Assembly (NCBI GenBank): GCA_016758965.1 | Contig: JAEPRB010000005.1 | Location: 395,675-459,674 of the forward strand | Reading direction: 5' to 3' | Length of the DNA stretch: 64,000 nucleotides | From: Circinella minor | Lineage: Eukaryota; Mucoromycota; Mucoromycetes; Mucorales; Lichtheimiaceae | Part shown: positions 1 through 17,688 of the stretch, one piece after another | Numbering within the stretch: the first letter of the stretch is position 1 | Layout: the number at the start of each line of letters is the position of its first letter | Program-made: the position numbers and the translations under genes | Notes under the pieces: model-generated | What the model saw: only the letters and a program-made list of their open reading frames with translations | What the model was told of the DNA's origin: nothing | The model's database searches: none

Positions 1-3000
1 TAATCTGGTTGTCGGATTCAAATAATAACTAGGCTTTTAAAAATAACTGTCTTTTGTTGTATTATTATGTAAATCACCTTCTATAAAAAAAAAGAATTAT
101 GTAGATGACCTGTAAGTAAAAGGCCGTGTCTAATTGATAAGTATTTTAAAACAGAAAAGGTTGCTTACCTTGATGTATCTTAGAAGAAGAAAGGTTACGA
201 AATGCTGTATAGATTTAGATAATTTTGAGTTTCATTTTTACAATACATAATAGCTACAAGATGAAAAAGATCAACAGTAATCTAATACGTAGGACAATGT
301 ATATTTGTTGTATATGCATTCTAGTTAAAAAAAAAAGGGGAGGGGGGACGGGGGTCCACAAAGATGTTTTATTTGCCCTGCGCCATGATTTTTATAGTAT
401 AGTCATATATTTTTTTTCATACTTCTTTTGACGGCTGTCAAATGGTATATAATGCTAAGGTATTATGACATTTGGATATTTGTGGTTGACAAAATCGAAA
501 TTACTTTCCTGTTGCCATGATCAAATGTTATTACCGTTATATCGATAACGGGATATATAACTATTCTTTTGAGGAGAAAAAGGGGGATATCTATGAACTC
601 GAATAATTTATCATGGCAAAAGAGAGTAATTAAATTTTGTGTTTATAAAATAATCGCTAACAAAAAAAAAAAAACTCCCAGTAGGGAGGAAAAGTTAAAA
701 TTAGTGAATGGATGGAGTGTGAGTTTATATATACCCCTATCTATATTCATTATTATCTCCATTTTTCAACACCGCCATCACTAGTACTTGTTTATTATCA
801 TCGTTTTATAAACATTCAAACTGACTAGCTAAAGATGGTATGTAGCATAATATAATAATACATGGGGACTGTTCCTATATAAATATAAACTACCTTTACT
901 TAATCTCAATCGAGCGTGATATATTTCTAAAATTCAACAAGAACAGAGCCCTGAGATGTTGTTGCGACACATGATGTATAGAAAGAAATAAACATGTTTA
1001 TCAATAGTACTAGAGTGATAGTTTATTTTTAAAGCTTAGAAAATCTATGAAATGAGTTTTAAGAAAAGGGATGTACCTGCACCAAAACTTCTTTAATGTA
1101 GTAAATTCACTGTCTGTTAAAACAAGTCTAGACTTAGTTTTTCTTGTTGACAAGTAGTTCTGTAGTGAATGAATTTTCAACATAACTTGCAAGCTCACCT
1201 TTGTCTTTCTTCTAGAAAATAAAGAGGTCTGATGATAATTGAAATCTTTATCCTGTGTTTACATTCCAGAGTTTATCAAGTTTATATTGGACACAAAGTG
1301 TATTCTACCTCATCATTATTATTCTCATCATCATGCAGCACTCCCACGTAAAGATTTTAAATTCATTGTTAAAAAGATAATTAGCAAGTGTAATCAGAGA
1401 ATTTTGCTAACCTTTGTTAATAAATCAACATCTTAGTGTCGTTAACAACAGTTGTTGCATTTGTATAGCAATAAAGTATTTCAACAAACAGAATAAAACA
1501 TAAACATTGTCTATACGTATCCACAAAGAGAAGTATGCTATCACTGTTAATAGCTTTTTGCTTCGACATTATTTTTATATGTGAAAATAAAATAAAAAAT
1601 AAAATTTTCCCCTTGTATAGCTAGCAGCATCCTAAAGCTACTACTCTCTTGATTATGGTGAAGTCTTTTTTTTTCTCTTTTCTGCATAAATCTTCGGCGT
1701 TGGACACAGTCTCGGCTCTTTTCCTTTTGCACCTTTAAAATGCCCAAATTTGGATACATAAAAAGGTGTTTTTAAGGACAGCACTCACAAAAAAAACGTA
1801 TAATACTCATGCAAAAACAAGTTTTCAGGCAAACAATCAATAAGTTACAGTGAAATGTTATTATAGTAAGAAGAAAAAAAAATGAAATGAAGTGAAAATA
1901 ATGAGCAGATTTAACTTTCCGAGTAAAAAAAATGTGATAACTGTCTATTTGTCTGGCGTACGAATATAAAAATTGATTTATTGAATTTCAACTCATCAGT
2001 ACTATATTGATTGTAATGTGTTCAGCTTTCACACGTTGTACTGATAATAATACTAAAACATCTACGCGTTTATCAGAACATGAGTCGTAGTCATCATTAT
2101 CATAATCAGGGCCAATACCATAAAATCTGTATATTTTTTGAAACTGCTTGTTTTTGCAATTTAATACCAGTTTCTTGTCAAGAATGAAAAAAATAATATA
2201 CATAATGTATTGTATCTTGATAAAGGAAAAAAAAAAAAAAGGAGAGAGTGAATCAAAATGATGTTATAAAACGTTTGCACGTGAAAAAAACAAACAAAGA
2301 AAATTGAAACAAAAAGATAGAGATGAATAGAAAAGATCGACCAAACGACACTACTTTGGAAAGTTGCTATATACATTAACAGAAAATTTGGCATACAATA
2401 TGATAAGGAAATCTTTAAATGGTATAAAAAAAATAGTGATAGAATGTCTAGATTCATTATGTTTGGTGGAATAAAAATGAATCAGGTCAAAGGGGGGGGG
2501 GTATATATACCCCAAGAACATTCTGTCTTGAAGTTTACTTTTATTAAAAATAATACAGTCCGCGGCATCTATTTTTTTTTAAATTGGGAAATTCATAGAT
2601 CTAATGACTTATAAGCAGCCTTTTTCTTGCTCCTGAATTTAAATCATTTCAGATGGATATAGTTAATTTTTCGCGGCATTATTATAGACACCACTACTTA
2701 ACAAGAAAAAAAAATTGGTTATTTTAACGCAGCAACAGACCTCTCCTTTCAAAGTTAGATTAATATTCTTGATGAAATTATCTACTTTCTTTTTTTTTCA
2801 CTTTTGATATAAGAAAATAATACAATAAGATGAATTTGGAGGGGTTTATATATATATATATATTATTGATATTAAAAAACACGTATTGTGTATACGAATT
2901 AGTGAGAAGGGAGAAAATATTATAGGGATGGGTGCTATTATTATTATCAAAGAAAGGAGGATGGTAGCAATTGACAATTAGAGTCTCTAGCGCTAATAAC

Positions 3001-3257
3001 CTATGCGATACAAAAAAAGTCCGAACTGGGACTCTACTATATTATCGATCTACCCAGCATTAATTTACTATGAAAGGTAATTTAAAACAAGACAAATTTG
3101 TCAAACATGGAATAGTCCAGATGTCCAAATATGAAATATTGCTCATAAGGCTGGTTTTTTAAACCTTGGATGAACAACCAAAATGAACTAAAATGAATGT
3201 TGATAAGCTAATTTCTTTTACAGCTAATATCTTTTTTTTTTATTATTAGCATGCAAA
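1..3257. other. Gene-free AT-rich spacer
   Basis: No supportable gene is visible. Open frames on both strands are short (under 100 codons), are dominated by Phe/Ile/Leu/Lys codons from A/T runs, and show no family resemblance or convincing splice-joined extension. There are homopolymer runs (A, T and a G8 run near 2492) and a short TA repeat near 2851. An unannotated non-coding RNA cannot be excluded. Confidence 0.5.
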
Positions 3258-3266
3258 TATAAAAAG
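3258..3266 (+). promoter_or_regulatory. TATA box candidate for the secreted DPBB gene
   Basis: The element TATAAAAAG lies about 215 bases before the ATG at 3481. This implies transcription starting near 3290 and a leader of roughly 190 bases rich in T and C. It is the best TATA match in the spacer; the assignment is inference. Confidence 0.4.
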
Positions 3267-3480
3267 ACCTTCGCTTTTTTATTTTATTTCAAACACCATG
3301 AACGACTTAATTCACCAACACTTCTTTTGATTTGTTTGATAACCCTTTCCTTTCTTTTTTTTTTTTTTGTCTTTGTTGTAATTTTATATTTGCAATCACA
3401 CCCTTTCCTATCATTTTCCTTCTGTAGTTGTCATTCCACGAACATATATTTCTATCAACCCAGAGATAACAATAGTAGAA

Positions 3481-3867
3481 ATGAAACTATTCCTTATAAC
3501 TCTTGTAGCGATACTGTTTGTATTATTTCATATATCATCAGTTAACAGTCTTCCTATCGAACGTCGTGGCGGCAGTGGTGGCACTTTTAGTGGTGAAGGT
3601 ACCTTTTTCACTGTTGGGCTCGGTTCATGTGGTGAAACCAGTAAAGACAGCGATTTGGTGGTTGCTCTCAGTTCATCCAAGATGAGTTCGGGTAAAAATT
3701 GTGGTAAAAAAATCAAGGCAAAAGGTACCAAAGGTGATGTTACTGCAACGGTCGTTGATACTTGTCCAGCTTGTGCTGAAGACGATATTGATTTCAGTAT
3801 TGGTGCGTTCAAGTCAATTGGTAGTATGGCTGCTGGTCGTATCAAAATTTCATGGGAATTTGAATAG
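3481..3867 (+). CDS. Secreted RlpA-like double-psi beta-barrel protein
   Basis: Single-exon gene of 128 residues. Residues 1-23 form a classic signal peptide (MKLFL, a hydrophobic core, then VNS), followed by a possible dibasic processing site (IERR). The rest matches the compact RlpA-like double-psi beta-barrel (barwin/expansin N-domain) fold: GEGTFF near the start, NCGKKI, then VVDTCPACAEDDIDFS and a final hydrophobic strand. Four cysteines can pair. Such small proteins are secreted by many fungi, often at high level, and some are wall-associated or plant-interaction proteins; no enzymatic role can be read from the sequence. It lacks the C-terminal carbohydrate-binding domain of true expansins. 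The ATG is the first after a T/C-rich leader with a TATA box upstream. It stands alone between gene-poor spacers. Confidence 0.85.
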   Translation: MKLFLITLVAILFVLFHISSVNSLPIERRGGSGGTFSGEGTFFTVGLGSCGETSKDSDLVVALSSSKMSSGKNCGKKIKAKGTKGDVTATVVDTCPACAEDDIDFSIGAFKSIGSMAAGRIKISWEFE

Positions 3868-4814
3868 AAGTTTTGTTTTTGTCTTTTTTTGAAGACAATT
3901 TAGTATTGTTTCTTTCCTCACTCTACGTACCCCCCCCCCGATTCTATCTACTATCCACTTTATTGTTACGCAATACAATCAACATTATTAAACGACGATT
4001 ATTATTAAAAATTCCAAAAATTGTATTTCTATATGATTTTTCTTTTTACCCTATCTTTTTTTTACTCGATCTCATATTATAAGACTTTTTTATTATTGTT
4101 ATATGTTCACTCTTTTTTTTTAATTTAATTATTATAGGTAAACATCACTTATACAAGACATGACTAGTTTTACTAGATAGCGTCATTGTTCATTTTATAA
4201 CATTGTCTAGTGGCTTTTACAAATGATATATTATATCTAAAAAGATACAGAGCTGTTACTTTTGTTATTACTGTGGTCAGTAGCGACAACAACAGTCTAT
4301 AAATTAATAAGCCTTTTTACCCCACTTCATTTTTGATAATATTCTGTTGTGAACTTGTTACGTACTTCAAAAAATGTTACGGATTTTGACTCACTAATAT
4401 ACAGTACAGGGAGTTCACCTTGTCAATATTGAACTCTATTAAAGCTTAATTCATATAATTAATTCTATTGTTCATGTAAGTTTGAATGGTAAATACGCTT
4501 TATATAACGCATGTATGTTACATATCTACTGTTTGTTGCGGCATATTTAACCACATAATTCAAGTTCTCAAATCCTATGATAATAACTGGCATTCTGCCA
4601 CCATCACGTGCTTTAAAGCTGACAGTTCTGAATATACCTTACTTCATGGCTCTTTGTCAAAAGTAGCATTATTATATAGACTATATCTATTTATCTCTAA
4701 ATCTTAAATTTATTTATGTACTTCGACTAATAAACATTTATTTATTTATGTTTCTGTTTATCTATAAACATACACTACACATCCTTTTTTTTAAGATTTT
4801 ATAATATTTTCAAA
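3868..4814. other. Spacer between DPBB gene and UGGT 3' end
   Basis: About 950 bases of AT-rich DNA holding the 3' region of the secreted-protein gene and the 3' region of the convergent glucosyltransferase gene. Contains a C-run near 3931 and TTTATTTA repeats near 4710-4750. No coding signal seen. Confidence 0.45.
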
Positions 4815-7800
4815 CTATAACTCATCCTTGATATGTTTCTTCTCTTTTACAAGAACTAGTTCTTCTTTCTCAATAGAGCGTGTTATTGTTCCTTCTTTTA
4901 CTGTATTACTTGAAACTCTCTTTCTTAACTTATCCACTTGTTGATCATAACCTTCCCATTCTGGTAGTTGCCGCCTTGCGCGATCCAACTTGGGTTCCTT
5001 GGTCAATGGGTTATTACACTATTTGTATATAGAGAGCAAAAAAATTTGATATTAATATTATTTATCCATTATTATACTTAATTAATTTACCCTGATTTCT
5101 CTACTTACCAAGTCAATCGTTTTAGCAGTCTTGAGACTTTCATCACTACACCAAGTTTCACACCAAAGCCAGTCTTGTGGTAAAGAATAAATTGGTACAA
5201 TATGTTGCATATTATTTGGTAGATCTTGATCCAAATTGGCAAGTGAATTTGGATCGGCACTTAATTGTTGATATTGTGCGCGCAATCGATCACCTGCAGC
5301 CATTTTTCGGAATTGAACCAAGTCAATGACGTATAATGCACTATATATATAATACAGGTGATATATTAGTGCCTATAATATCTAATATATATGTTTAACT
5401 ATGTATAAGAACATACATAAAATATTAAAAATATAAAATTACCTAATGTGATAAGGTTTACCACGTAAATGGTCTTTCCAATAGCCTTGATTCCAAAATC
5501 GGAAACCATCCATTTCTGTTCTATCTGTACAAAACGGTGTATAACCATATGGAGCACCATGTAAATCCAAATCAACAAGAGTCTGAAGGTCTGTACGTAC
5601 AATTTGGTCTGCATCCACAAAAATCACCTTATCAAGATCCAAAGGAAATAATACATCCAAAAACAAAATTTTATATCCCCAAATAGTACGTTGTTTTTCT
5701 TTTTGTGCACGTAACCAGGATGGCCATTTATATGTAATCATTTCATAATCAAAATTATATTCACGAGCCATATGTGGTACAAAATCCTACATAGTTTGAT
5801 ATATAAATTAATTTCCCCATTATTAGCACAATTGTCCAAAATATAAATAAATTGCATATATTTTTTTTCCTTGTTTCTTTTTTTTTTTTTTTTACCTTGA
5901 AAGAAGGTGATAAAAAGTTTTCAATAAACCAAAATTTGACAGTACTGTTAGTATGTTCCATAACAGAGGCAATCATGATTGACATAAATCGTTCATACAA
6001 TTGACCAGAAGCAACTGAGAAAATATTGATATCAGCTTGTTTTCTTTTTTCTTGCTGTTCCTCAATAGCTCCTTCTTCTTGATCACCACCAAATAGTTTT
6101 TTTACAGATGACCATATCCCTTGTTCAGAACCTGATGCTGAACCATCCTTGTTTGATTCAGCCAATACATCTTCTGATTCCATTCCTGGGTTTTTCCGTA
6201 CTTGTGGAAATACAGTGAGGCCTTCAAACGATGTAAGAGCAATTTGTCGTTGCTTATCGTCTTTTTTCGTGTCAGCAGCCGATTCCCATTTTCCTTCGGT
6301 TCCAATACTGTCAATATGATACACTTCACTTGATCGTCCTTCACGTAATCGTAAATCCCAAATACCCGGCTGAGCCTTGAGTTGGAAATAACCAAGATTG
6401 GCCATCACAATGGTATCTGTCATTGCTGCAGTTGTAGATGTACCTAAAACAAATTGTAATCCACGAGGAGGTGATCGATTGGCAGCATCAACACAATGAC
6501 CTTCAATAAGAATCCTTTCCAGTTCGTATACAGCAGATACATTATCAACATCATCACCCAACTGAATATTATCCAGGTCCACATTAGCTTCCTTGACTGT
6601 CACATGCCATGCCTTGATGGTATCTACACCAAGAGTGTAAAGTGTATCTTCGGCTGGTAAATCGGCAAAATAAGCCATGGGTGTTGCTAGATTACCCGTT
6701 GTAGAATCAAATTGAATTTCACGGTCCAAGACATAGCGATAAAAGCGTTTTAAGGGGATTTCATTTAACTTGAATACAGGATTAAGATGAACTTCAATGT
6801 AAATATCATCCATTTGAGCCAAAGTTTCCAATAGAGCCGACCATTTTTGTGCTGTTTCACTTAATGGGTCAAGTACAACACCAATTTGAGCAAATGCTGT
6901 TTGTCTATCACCTATCGTAATCTTAGTATATTCACCATTACGTAAAGTGTACGGTCGCTGACGAATGGTAGGTCTATCTCCTGTAAAAACGTTTTGCTGA
7001 ACACTCGCCTTGTCGTTTTCAACAAGTAAAGTAATGCGGGTAATTATATCAGACAAAGGTTGGGTTATTTCTTGTTCAGCAACAGATTCCAGTAATGCCG
7101 CTTTTATAGGTTGAATACGATGCTCATTTTCATACCGGAATAAACTGACAAAATCGTCTTTAGTAAAAGTATCACCGGATGCCAACGGCCCGATAATCTA
7201 ACAAAATTAAAAAATAAATAAAAAGCCTTCAATATTAATACAGATACTTGGATATAGAGACTAAGATAAATGTTCTACATGTACAAAATACATAAACTAG
7301 TTCTTACCCGTCCATTAATGATAATTCCTCCAAAATCCTTTTCTAATCCCAAACTAGTAAGAACTCTAGCTTGTTTTTGAACTACTGCATTTGCGGTCGA
7401 TTCAACAATAGGTGATCCAGGGGCAAACACTTTAATTTGTTCTGGATTTCCAGACAAGATTTCATTTCGAGACAAGATGGCTTTATCAACAATTTCCTTG
7501 ATATTCTTGTTTCCTGAAGCGATTTCCCGATAAATAACAGTGGAGATAGTTGTATCTTTTGAAATAGTGGTATCACCATTATGGATAAGTGCCAAACGCA
7601 CATTTTCGTTTTGTTCCTAATAACACGAGAATAGTAATTAATATACATTAGTTTGTTATCCAACCTGTTTGTTATGGAATAAATTGTATAAAAGATATAA
7701 TTTTAGAAATTTACCAAGAATGATAATGCCTGAGATGCTAATTCCAAACCAGACAAGGAGTCAAAGTCATTAACAACCCATAAATCAGTGTCTATTTGCT

Positions 7801-10693
7801 TTTCTTTGGAAGACCCTGAGCCTACACGAAATAATCCAATATAATTTACGTAAATACATTATATTTTTAAATATCTGTTATTTTCATCGTCCAAATTATC
7901 GATTATTATTTTCAAAGCAGAATAATTTACCAGTGATATAAATGATATCCGAATTTTCATTATCTTCTGACAAACTAATCATACGCAATGGATGGCTTTC
8001 AGACACGGTAATATATGGATTACGAGATACTGATACATATGGTTGACTAAGTAGATGATCATACACGTCATCGTCGTCGTCAATAGTAGCAAAATAAATG
8101 CCCCGAGCTATCAGTTGAGTTTGTTCTTGTAACCCCATCATTAATACACGGGTCCATGCCTATAAATAATTAGTATATAGGCAAGAGCAACCCTTGGGTC
8201 AATTAATAAGTTGATTTTTTTTAAAAAAAAAAATCGCTTCCTGTCCCAAGCATATATATTGCTTTACCATTTGTTCATCATGTTCAAATAACTTGCCATT
8301 CAAAAACATGACTGGTTCAGTAGATCCAATACCAAAACGAGAAAGGAAAGTTTGAACACTTTCAATATATTCCTTTTTATCTTCAATCAATGTAGATAAA
8401 GAACTGCCATAAGCTTTTTCAATCATGTTCATCGATGCTTGATTAGATCCAGATGCTTCCAAAAGTTCTAGTAACTGAAAAATAAAGATAACAAAGATGA
8501 ATATTGATTACTTTACATTCGTTATTTTATTAAATGTCTTTAATCTAATTTTTGATTGGTAATATAGATATACCTTTGTTAAAAATGCTAGTCCATCTTT
8601 TTTCCCTTTTGTATGATACAAATTATCCAATGCAACTGCTACTGCCGTTGCTATGAAAAAGAATACAAAGATGTATACGTCAGTTACCTTGATTTTTATT
8701 ATATCTAGATAGAATAACAATCAAACAAACATAATTATCATACCTGGACTTTTTGAGTCTGCAACAATAGGAACAACACCAAATCGAATAGGGGTATTAT
8801 GCTTTACCATTTCAACTACTTGTTCTGCGATACGTTTCAAACCGTCTCTATTAGCAAGATCTTCTACCATCACAACATTATAGACATTACGACGAATAGC
8901 ACGTAATTGACCTGGATAAACTGGTTTCAACATCTAATAATAATAATTCATTAGCTATATAAATAATCTATATCTAGAGTTCTTTTTTTTAAAAAAAAGC
9001 AAAAAAAAAAAAAAGCAGAGCCTTACATCCATTAAGCTTTTAGACCAACTTTTGTATCGCTTATCCTTTTCCAAATTATTCCACCAAAGTACTAAATCTG
9101 ATCGAACATCATAAACATCTGTTGGTTCGCCACCCTGTTTGGTTTGACTTGTTTCCATTTTACTCAATGCGGAATGTGTCATAATGTCAATTGCTTTAGA
9201 TGAATTAATATTCAATAATTCAAACGATTCAATAAGTTTTTGTTCATTTTCTAACGCACGGACTAATCTAAAAATTCGTTACATATCCAAGTTAGTAACT
9301 AAGCAACACACACACTTTTTTTTTATCTTATTCAATCTAATAATAAAAAACGACATACGAAAATGGATCAACTTCAGTCTCATCTAATAAGACACCATTT
9401 AACCACATAGAGTTATCTGAAGAAAAGGAACGTCGATTTTCTAGGATTTCTGAAGACAGATCCGAGTCGAGTGATATATCACTAATACGACGACCATGTT
9501 GAGGAAAATCTTGTGATAATTGAACCAAGGTTGATAATGGATTATTGGATTTCGTAATAAATTGTGTTGCTTTCAATCCCAAATCTATTGAGTAGTGCTA
9601 TTTAGTATATATCAAATACTATTACTTGCATCGAATTTTTATATAATAATGATGATAGTAGTAACATACCTTGAATTTCTTGTGGTGTTAATGGTTCAAT
9701 TTTAGCAGGTGCATTATCATCAAATAAAGTTTGACTAATTTTCTTTCCAAAATTTGTCAATTTTCCTTTAACAGAACCTTGCTGTTGTTGATCACGATCA
9801 TCAATAACCAAATAATCTGTCTTTTTTAATGCCATTTCCACACCATATCCAGTCAATGCCAATGGATGTTGTTGACATGTATCTGACAAAGGAGGTATAT
9901 AACGAATAATATATGCCAACAAGTCGTTTTTTTGTTGATTTCTTTTTTCAATACGGCTTGTTAATACTTGATGAAATGATTTAAATGTATCGGACGTCAA
10001 ATCCATTGTGTACAGCACTACGACTTGCTTTACTTCTTCATATGTAACTCCTTTTGGAAGTAGTACATGATCAAATGGCAGTAATAACTCTTTTATTGAT
10101 TTCTTGTTGGTATTCTGATCCAATTTCAATATCAAGTCGTCCGAATTACATATAGCTTCTTCTTCATTAATATCAGCCCATACTTGAACTGAATTATCAT
10201 ATTGACATGACGTTTTAGAAGCAGTAGAAATAATGTTTTCACGATAATATTGATAATAAGCTTCAATACGCGGTGCAGCTGAATGTATTGCAAGAGACAT
10301 TTTAGCTAATGCTGGTCGCGTCAGGTACGGTTCAATTATAGAAAGTGAGTCATGGTAAATTTGCTGAGCTGTTTTTTCAGATGATACTAGATCAGGTGTT
10401 GTAATGACTTTGTTGATAAGGTCAAAATATAACGCGTCATTATTACCAGAGACCGTTTCTCTTTAATTAGATTTAATATAAGAAAAAAAAAAAAAAAGAC
10501 GTGAGTTTTAGGCTATTACGAAAAAGAAATAGGTTAGACAAGAAAAAAAAAATAAGGGAAAGAAATCTTACATTAGTTCAATAACTAGATCAGGTCTACA
10601 CCAAGGTGTGACTAAAGTTAAGTCAACAGATGTAGCAATAGCATAGCGCAGAATAGATGCCGTTATGGCAACTGCCAATGCCTTAAATCGCAT
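4815..10693 (-). CDS. UDP-glucose:glycoprotein glucosyltransferase (UGGT)
   Basis: ER-lumen folding sensor that re-glucosylates misfolded N-glycoproteins so that they re-enter the calnexin cycle. Fourteen exons join in phase: 10693-10572, 10460-9670, 9584-9359, 9267-9027, 8933-8744, 8650-8574, 8474-8268, 8159-7931, 7821-7715, 7616-7308, 7197-5896, 5786-5443, 5340-5109 and 5018-4815, about 1526 residues, normal for the family. Residues 1-20 look like a signal peptide. The first 1200 residues are the thioredoxin-like sensor region. The last 300 are the GT24 catalytic domain, with INIFSVASG, the DAD metal motif in [26 protein letters not shown], and WCSDESL followed by [21 protein letters not shown]. 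The protein ends in KDEL, an ER-retrieval signal. No frame breaks were found. The start is the first ATG before the hydrophobic leader. Confidence 0.95.
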
Positions 10694-11130
10694 CGCGTTT
10701 CGTTTCTATACAAGATTAAAACACCAAAAAAAGACAATTCTCCACTAATCACACAAACCCACTTGTCAAATGCAAATTATACTATTTCAATTTCCGCGCA
10801 TCCATCAAGATACTTTTCAATTATGCAAAAATACACACTCACACATAATTAATTTGAACTTTAGAACAAGAAGATATATGCAACATTATTATTTTTTTCG
10901 TTAAAGAGAAAAAAAAAAGGGTAAATATTATGTACAAAAGACTAATCTATATAATACATTTCAGACTAATCTCTACTAACACCTAAAACTATCCCTTCTT
11001 TTCTTTTCTTTTTCGTTGTTATTTTCTGCAAACTTTTTTTAATACTGAATTGAAATTTGATTTGTTATTTTTGTTTTTTGAATAAAAAAGTACTTTTTTT
11101 TTTGTTTCTATTCCTTTCAATTGTAACTTT
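10694..11130. other. Spacer between UGGT 5' end and helicase 3' end
   Basis: About 440 bases containing the UGGT promoter and leader and the helicase 3' untranslated region. AT-rich with A-runs near 10910. Nothing else recognised. Confidence 0.4.
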
Positions 11131-15492
<4,362 letters not shown>

Positions 15493-17166
15493 TTCTATTA
15501 TTTTTTTTGACAGGACACAAAAAAAAAGTTAAAGGAAAAAAAAAAAAAAAAGAATGAAAGAAATAGAAAAAAAGAAAAAAAGAAAAGGGAACAAAAAAAA
15601 AAAAAATCACCGCACGAAACGCGTGCAATGTAAATGGTTATTAAAGAAAGTTTGTGTGTGTGACGTATATTATTGTTTGATTTGATATAAAATCTATTTG
15701 AAAACCCCTTCTTCTCACTTTTTTTTTTCCTTTTTCCATATTCTTGGATCTATATAGTGTCTCTTTTTTTTTTTTTTTACTCCTTTTCATTATTTCTCTT
15801 ATATAGTAGAAAATAATAATATTAATAATCATAGTAATTAATATTAAAAAAAAAAAAAGATTCGACCCTTTTGAAACATGTATTATTAATTTTTTTTTCT
15901 ATAGTTTTAGGGAAAACCTAACTATTTAATATGGTTTTTTGAATTGTACTTTATCATACATATATACAACTTTGATCCGTGTCAAATTCTTGCTCTTAAG
16001 AAGAATTTTTTCTGTCTTGCTGTTATTTATGTTATACTTTCGTACCCTAAACTGATGTGCAACATACAATCTCGGAAATCGGAACTTCGCTATTTCAACA
16101 AAATATAAGCACACTTGCTCTCTCACCGAACAAAACTGATATAAACAACGATCTCTTGTTTTTTTTTGTAAATATTTATATATATGATACGAAAAGAAAA
16201 AGGTTTGGATTGTCGTTGTTATTGATTATTGCAAGTTATGCATAATAATCTATTATCTTTTTTTTTTTTACTGCGCAACTTTTAAATATCGATAGGATAG
16301 TAAAACGCCTCATTGTAATTATATAAGAAAAGAACATATAACTGTAACATAACAACAACAAAAAGTGAGGGAACTTGTAATTTGTTGTCATACCATTTTG
16401 TAACAGAATAAACAATTTCGACATCCCGCCATAAAAACAACAATGAAAAGCATAATTATGGTAAGATAAAGTAAAAAAAAAATAAGGGTGCTTGGTCTGT
16501 GTGTAACACCATCTGATTCGTTTTTTATAAACAAAAAAAAAATCATAAAAAATATAAGATGTTTATTCATTAAGAAAATAAGGTAAGTGTCTTTTTTTTT
16601 TCTTTTTTTTTTTATGCGACAATTAAGATACATGTAATTTACTCACACGATACTAAGCGTGTCATTCAGAGTTGTATACAAAATGATTGTCAAAAAAAAA
16701 AGATACAAAAAAAAAATAGACTAATAAAAAAAAAGTATACAAAAAAAAAAAAAAGAAACATAAAAGATAATTCAAAAAAAAGAACAACTAAGAAAAACTA
16801 CTAAGAAAAATAATAATAAAAGGGGGAAAGGGAGGGGGGACCGGGAAGTAATAATGAATATAAAGTGTGTGGAAGTAGGCCACAAAAGAAAAAAAAAGGA
16901 GGTTTTGGTAAAAGAAAAACAATCTAAAAAAGGTTTGTGTTGATGGTTTTTTTTTTTCTTTTTTTTTTAAAAAAAATCATTATTCAATTTTTTTTCATAA
17001 GTTATTGATATTTTTTCAGTTGTTTTTGTAGTAAGTTTTTTTTTTCTTTTAGAAATGATTGTATGATTTGATTATGTTGATGGGAGTGGCAAATGCTGGT
17101 ACGTCTGTTTATGAATGCTATGTTGTTAAAGTTGTTGTTATATGGATAGATTATTGACTTTTCTTT
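15493..17166. other. Spacer with homopolymer runs
   Basis: About 1.7 kb holding the helicase promoter (A-rich, 15510-15610) and the 3' region of the polyQ gene. Dominated by A and T runs, with a G-rich patch near 16820. No gene supported; the short open frames are runs of Phe/Lys/Ile codons. Confidence 0.45.
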
Positions 17167-17688
17167 TTACAGTTGGGTTCCTGTGGTCTCCATGTCAACA
17201 CCCATATCACAAGCACGTTGCTTTAAATAAGTATACATCTTGTACTGTAAATCAGCCAAAGGAGAATCATTTCTACCCATATTCAAAGCACTTGCATCAG
17301 AAAGATAAGATTGCACACCAACAATCAAATGTAATAATGAGTCTCGTTGATAATCGTAACTATCTTTTGTTTGTGTTTCTTCGCCTTCTTCTTGTTGTTC
17401 TTGTTCATTATCATTCATGATATCATTCTTGGCATTAATATCATTCATGTTATTATGTTCTTCATTATAGTAGTATTGTTCATCATTATCGACTTGATCT
17501 ATTTCCATCATTGTTTCATCTTCTTGTTCTTGTTGTTCATAATAAGCATCATAATAATCGGCTTCTAAAGTAGCTTGATCAAAAGCACGATCATATTCAT
17601 CAAAATAAGCTTGCTCTTCTTGTTGGGAAAAAGTAAGCTCTTGTTGTTGTTGTTGTTGTTGTTGCTGTTGATAATAATGATATTCCAT
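17167..17688 (-). CDS. PolyQ-tract acidic hypothetical protein
   Basis: Single open frame of 173 residues, family not recognised. It opens MEYHYY followed by ten glutamines, then an acidic Glu/Asp/Gln/Tyr/Asn-rich low-complexity section to about residue 115, and a more ordered C-terminus containing DSLLHLIVGVQSYLSDASALN and LQYKMYTYLKQRACDMG, likely helical. The start ATG precedes the CAA/CAG repeat and is followed upstream by purine-rich leader DNA. The ordered end, typical codon choice and regular composition make it a likely real gene; a nuclear or condensate-type role is only a guess. It stands alone between the helicase and a membrane protein gene. Confidence 0.6.
   Translation of the reverse strand: MEYHYYQQQQQQQQQQELTFSQQEEQAYFDEYDRAFDQATLEADYYDAYYEQQEQEDETMMEIDQVDNDEQYYYNEEHNNMNDINAKNDIMNDNEQEQQEEGEETQTKDSYDYQRDSLLHLIVGVQSYLSDASALNMGRNDSPLADLQYKMYTYLKQRACDMGVDMETTGTQL

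Noticed and set aside
3327..3545. Hydrophobic frame just upstream of the secreted protein
   Set aside because: T-rich leader translated in another frame, overlapping the supported CDS.
17347..17568. Hydrophobic open frame on the plus strand
   Set aside because: Antisense of the acidic polyQ protein; Ile/Phe/Leu richness is the complement of Asp/Glu/Asn codons.
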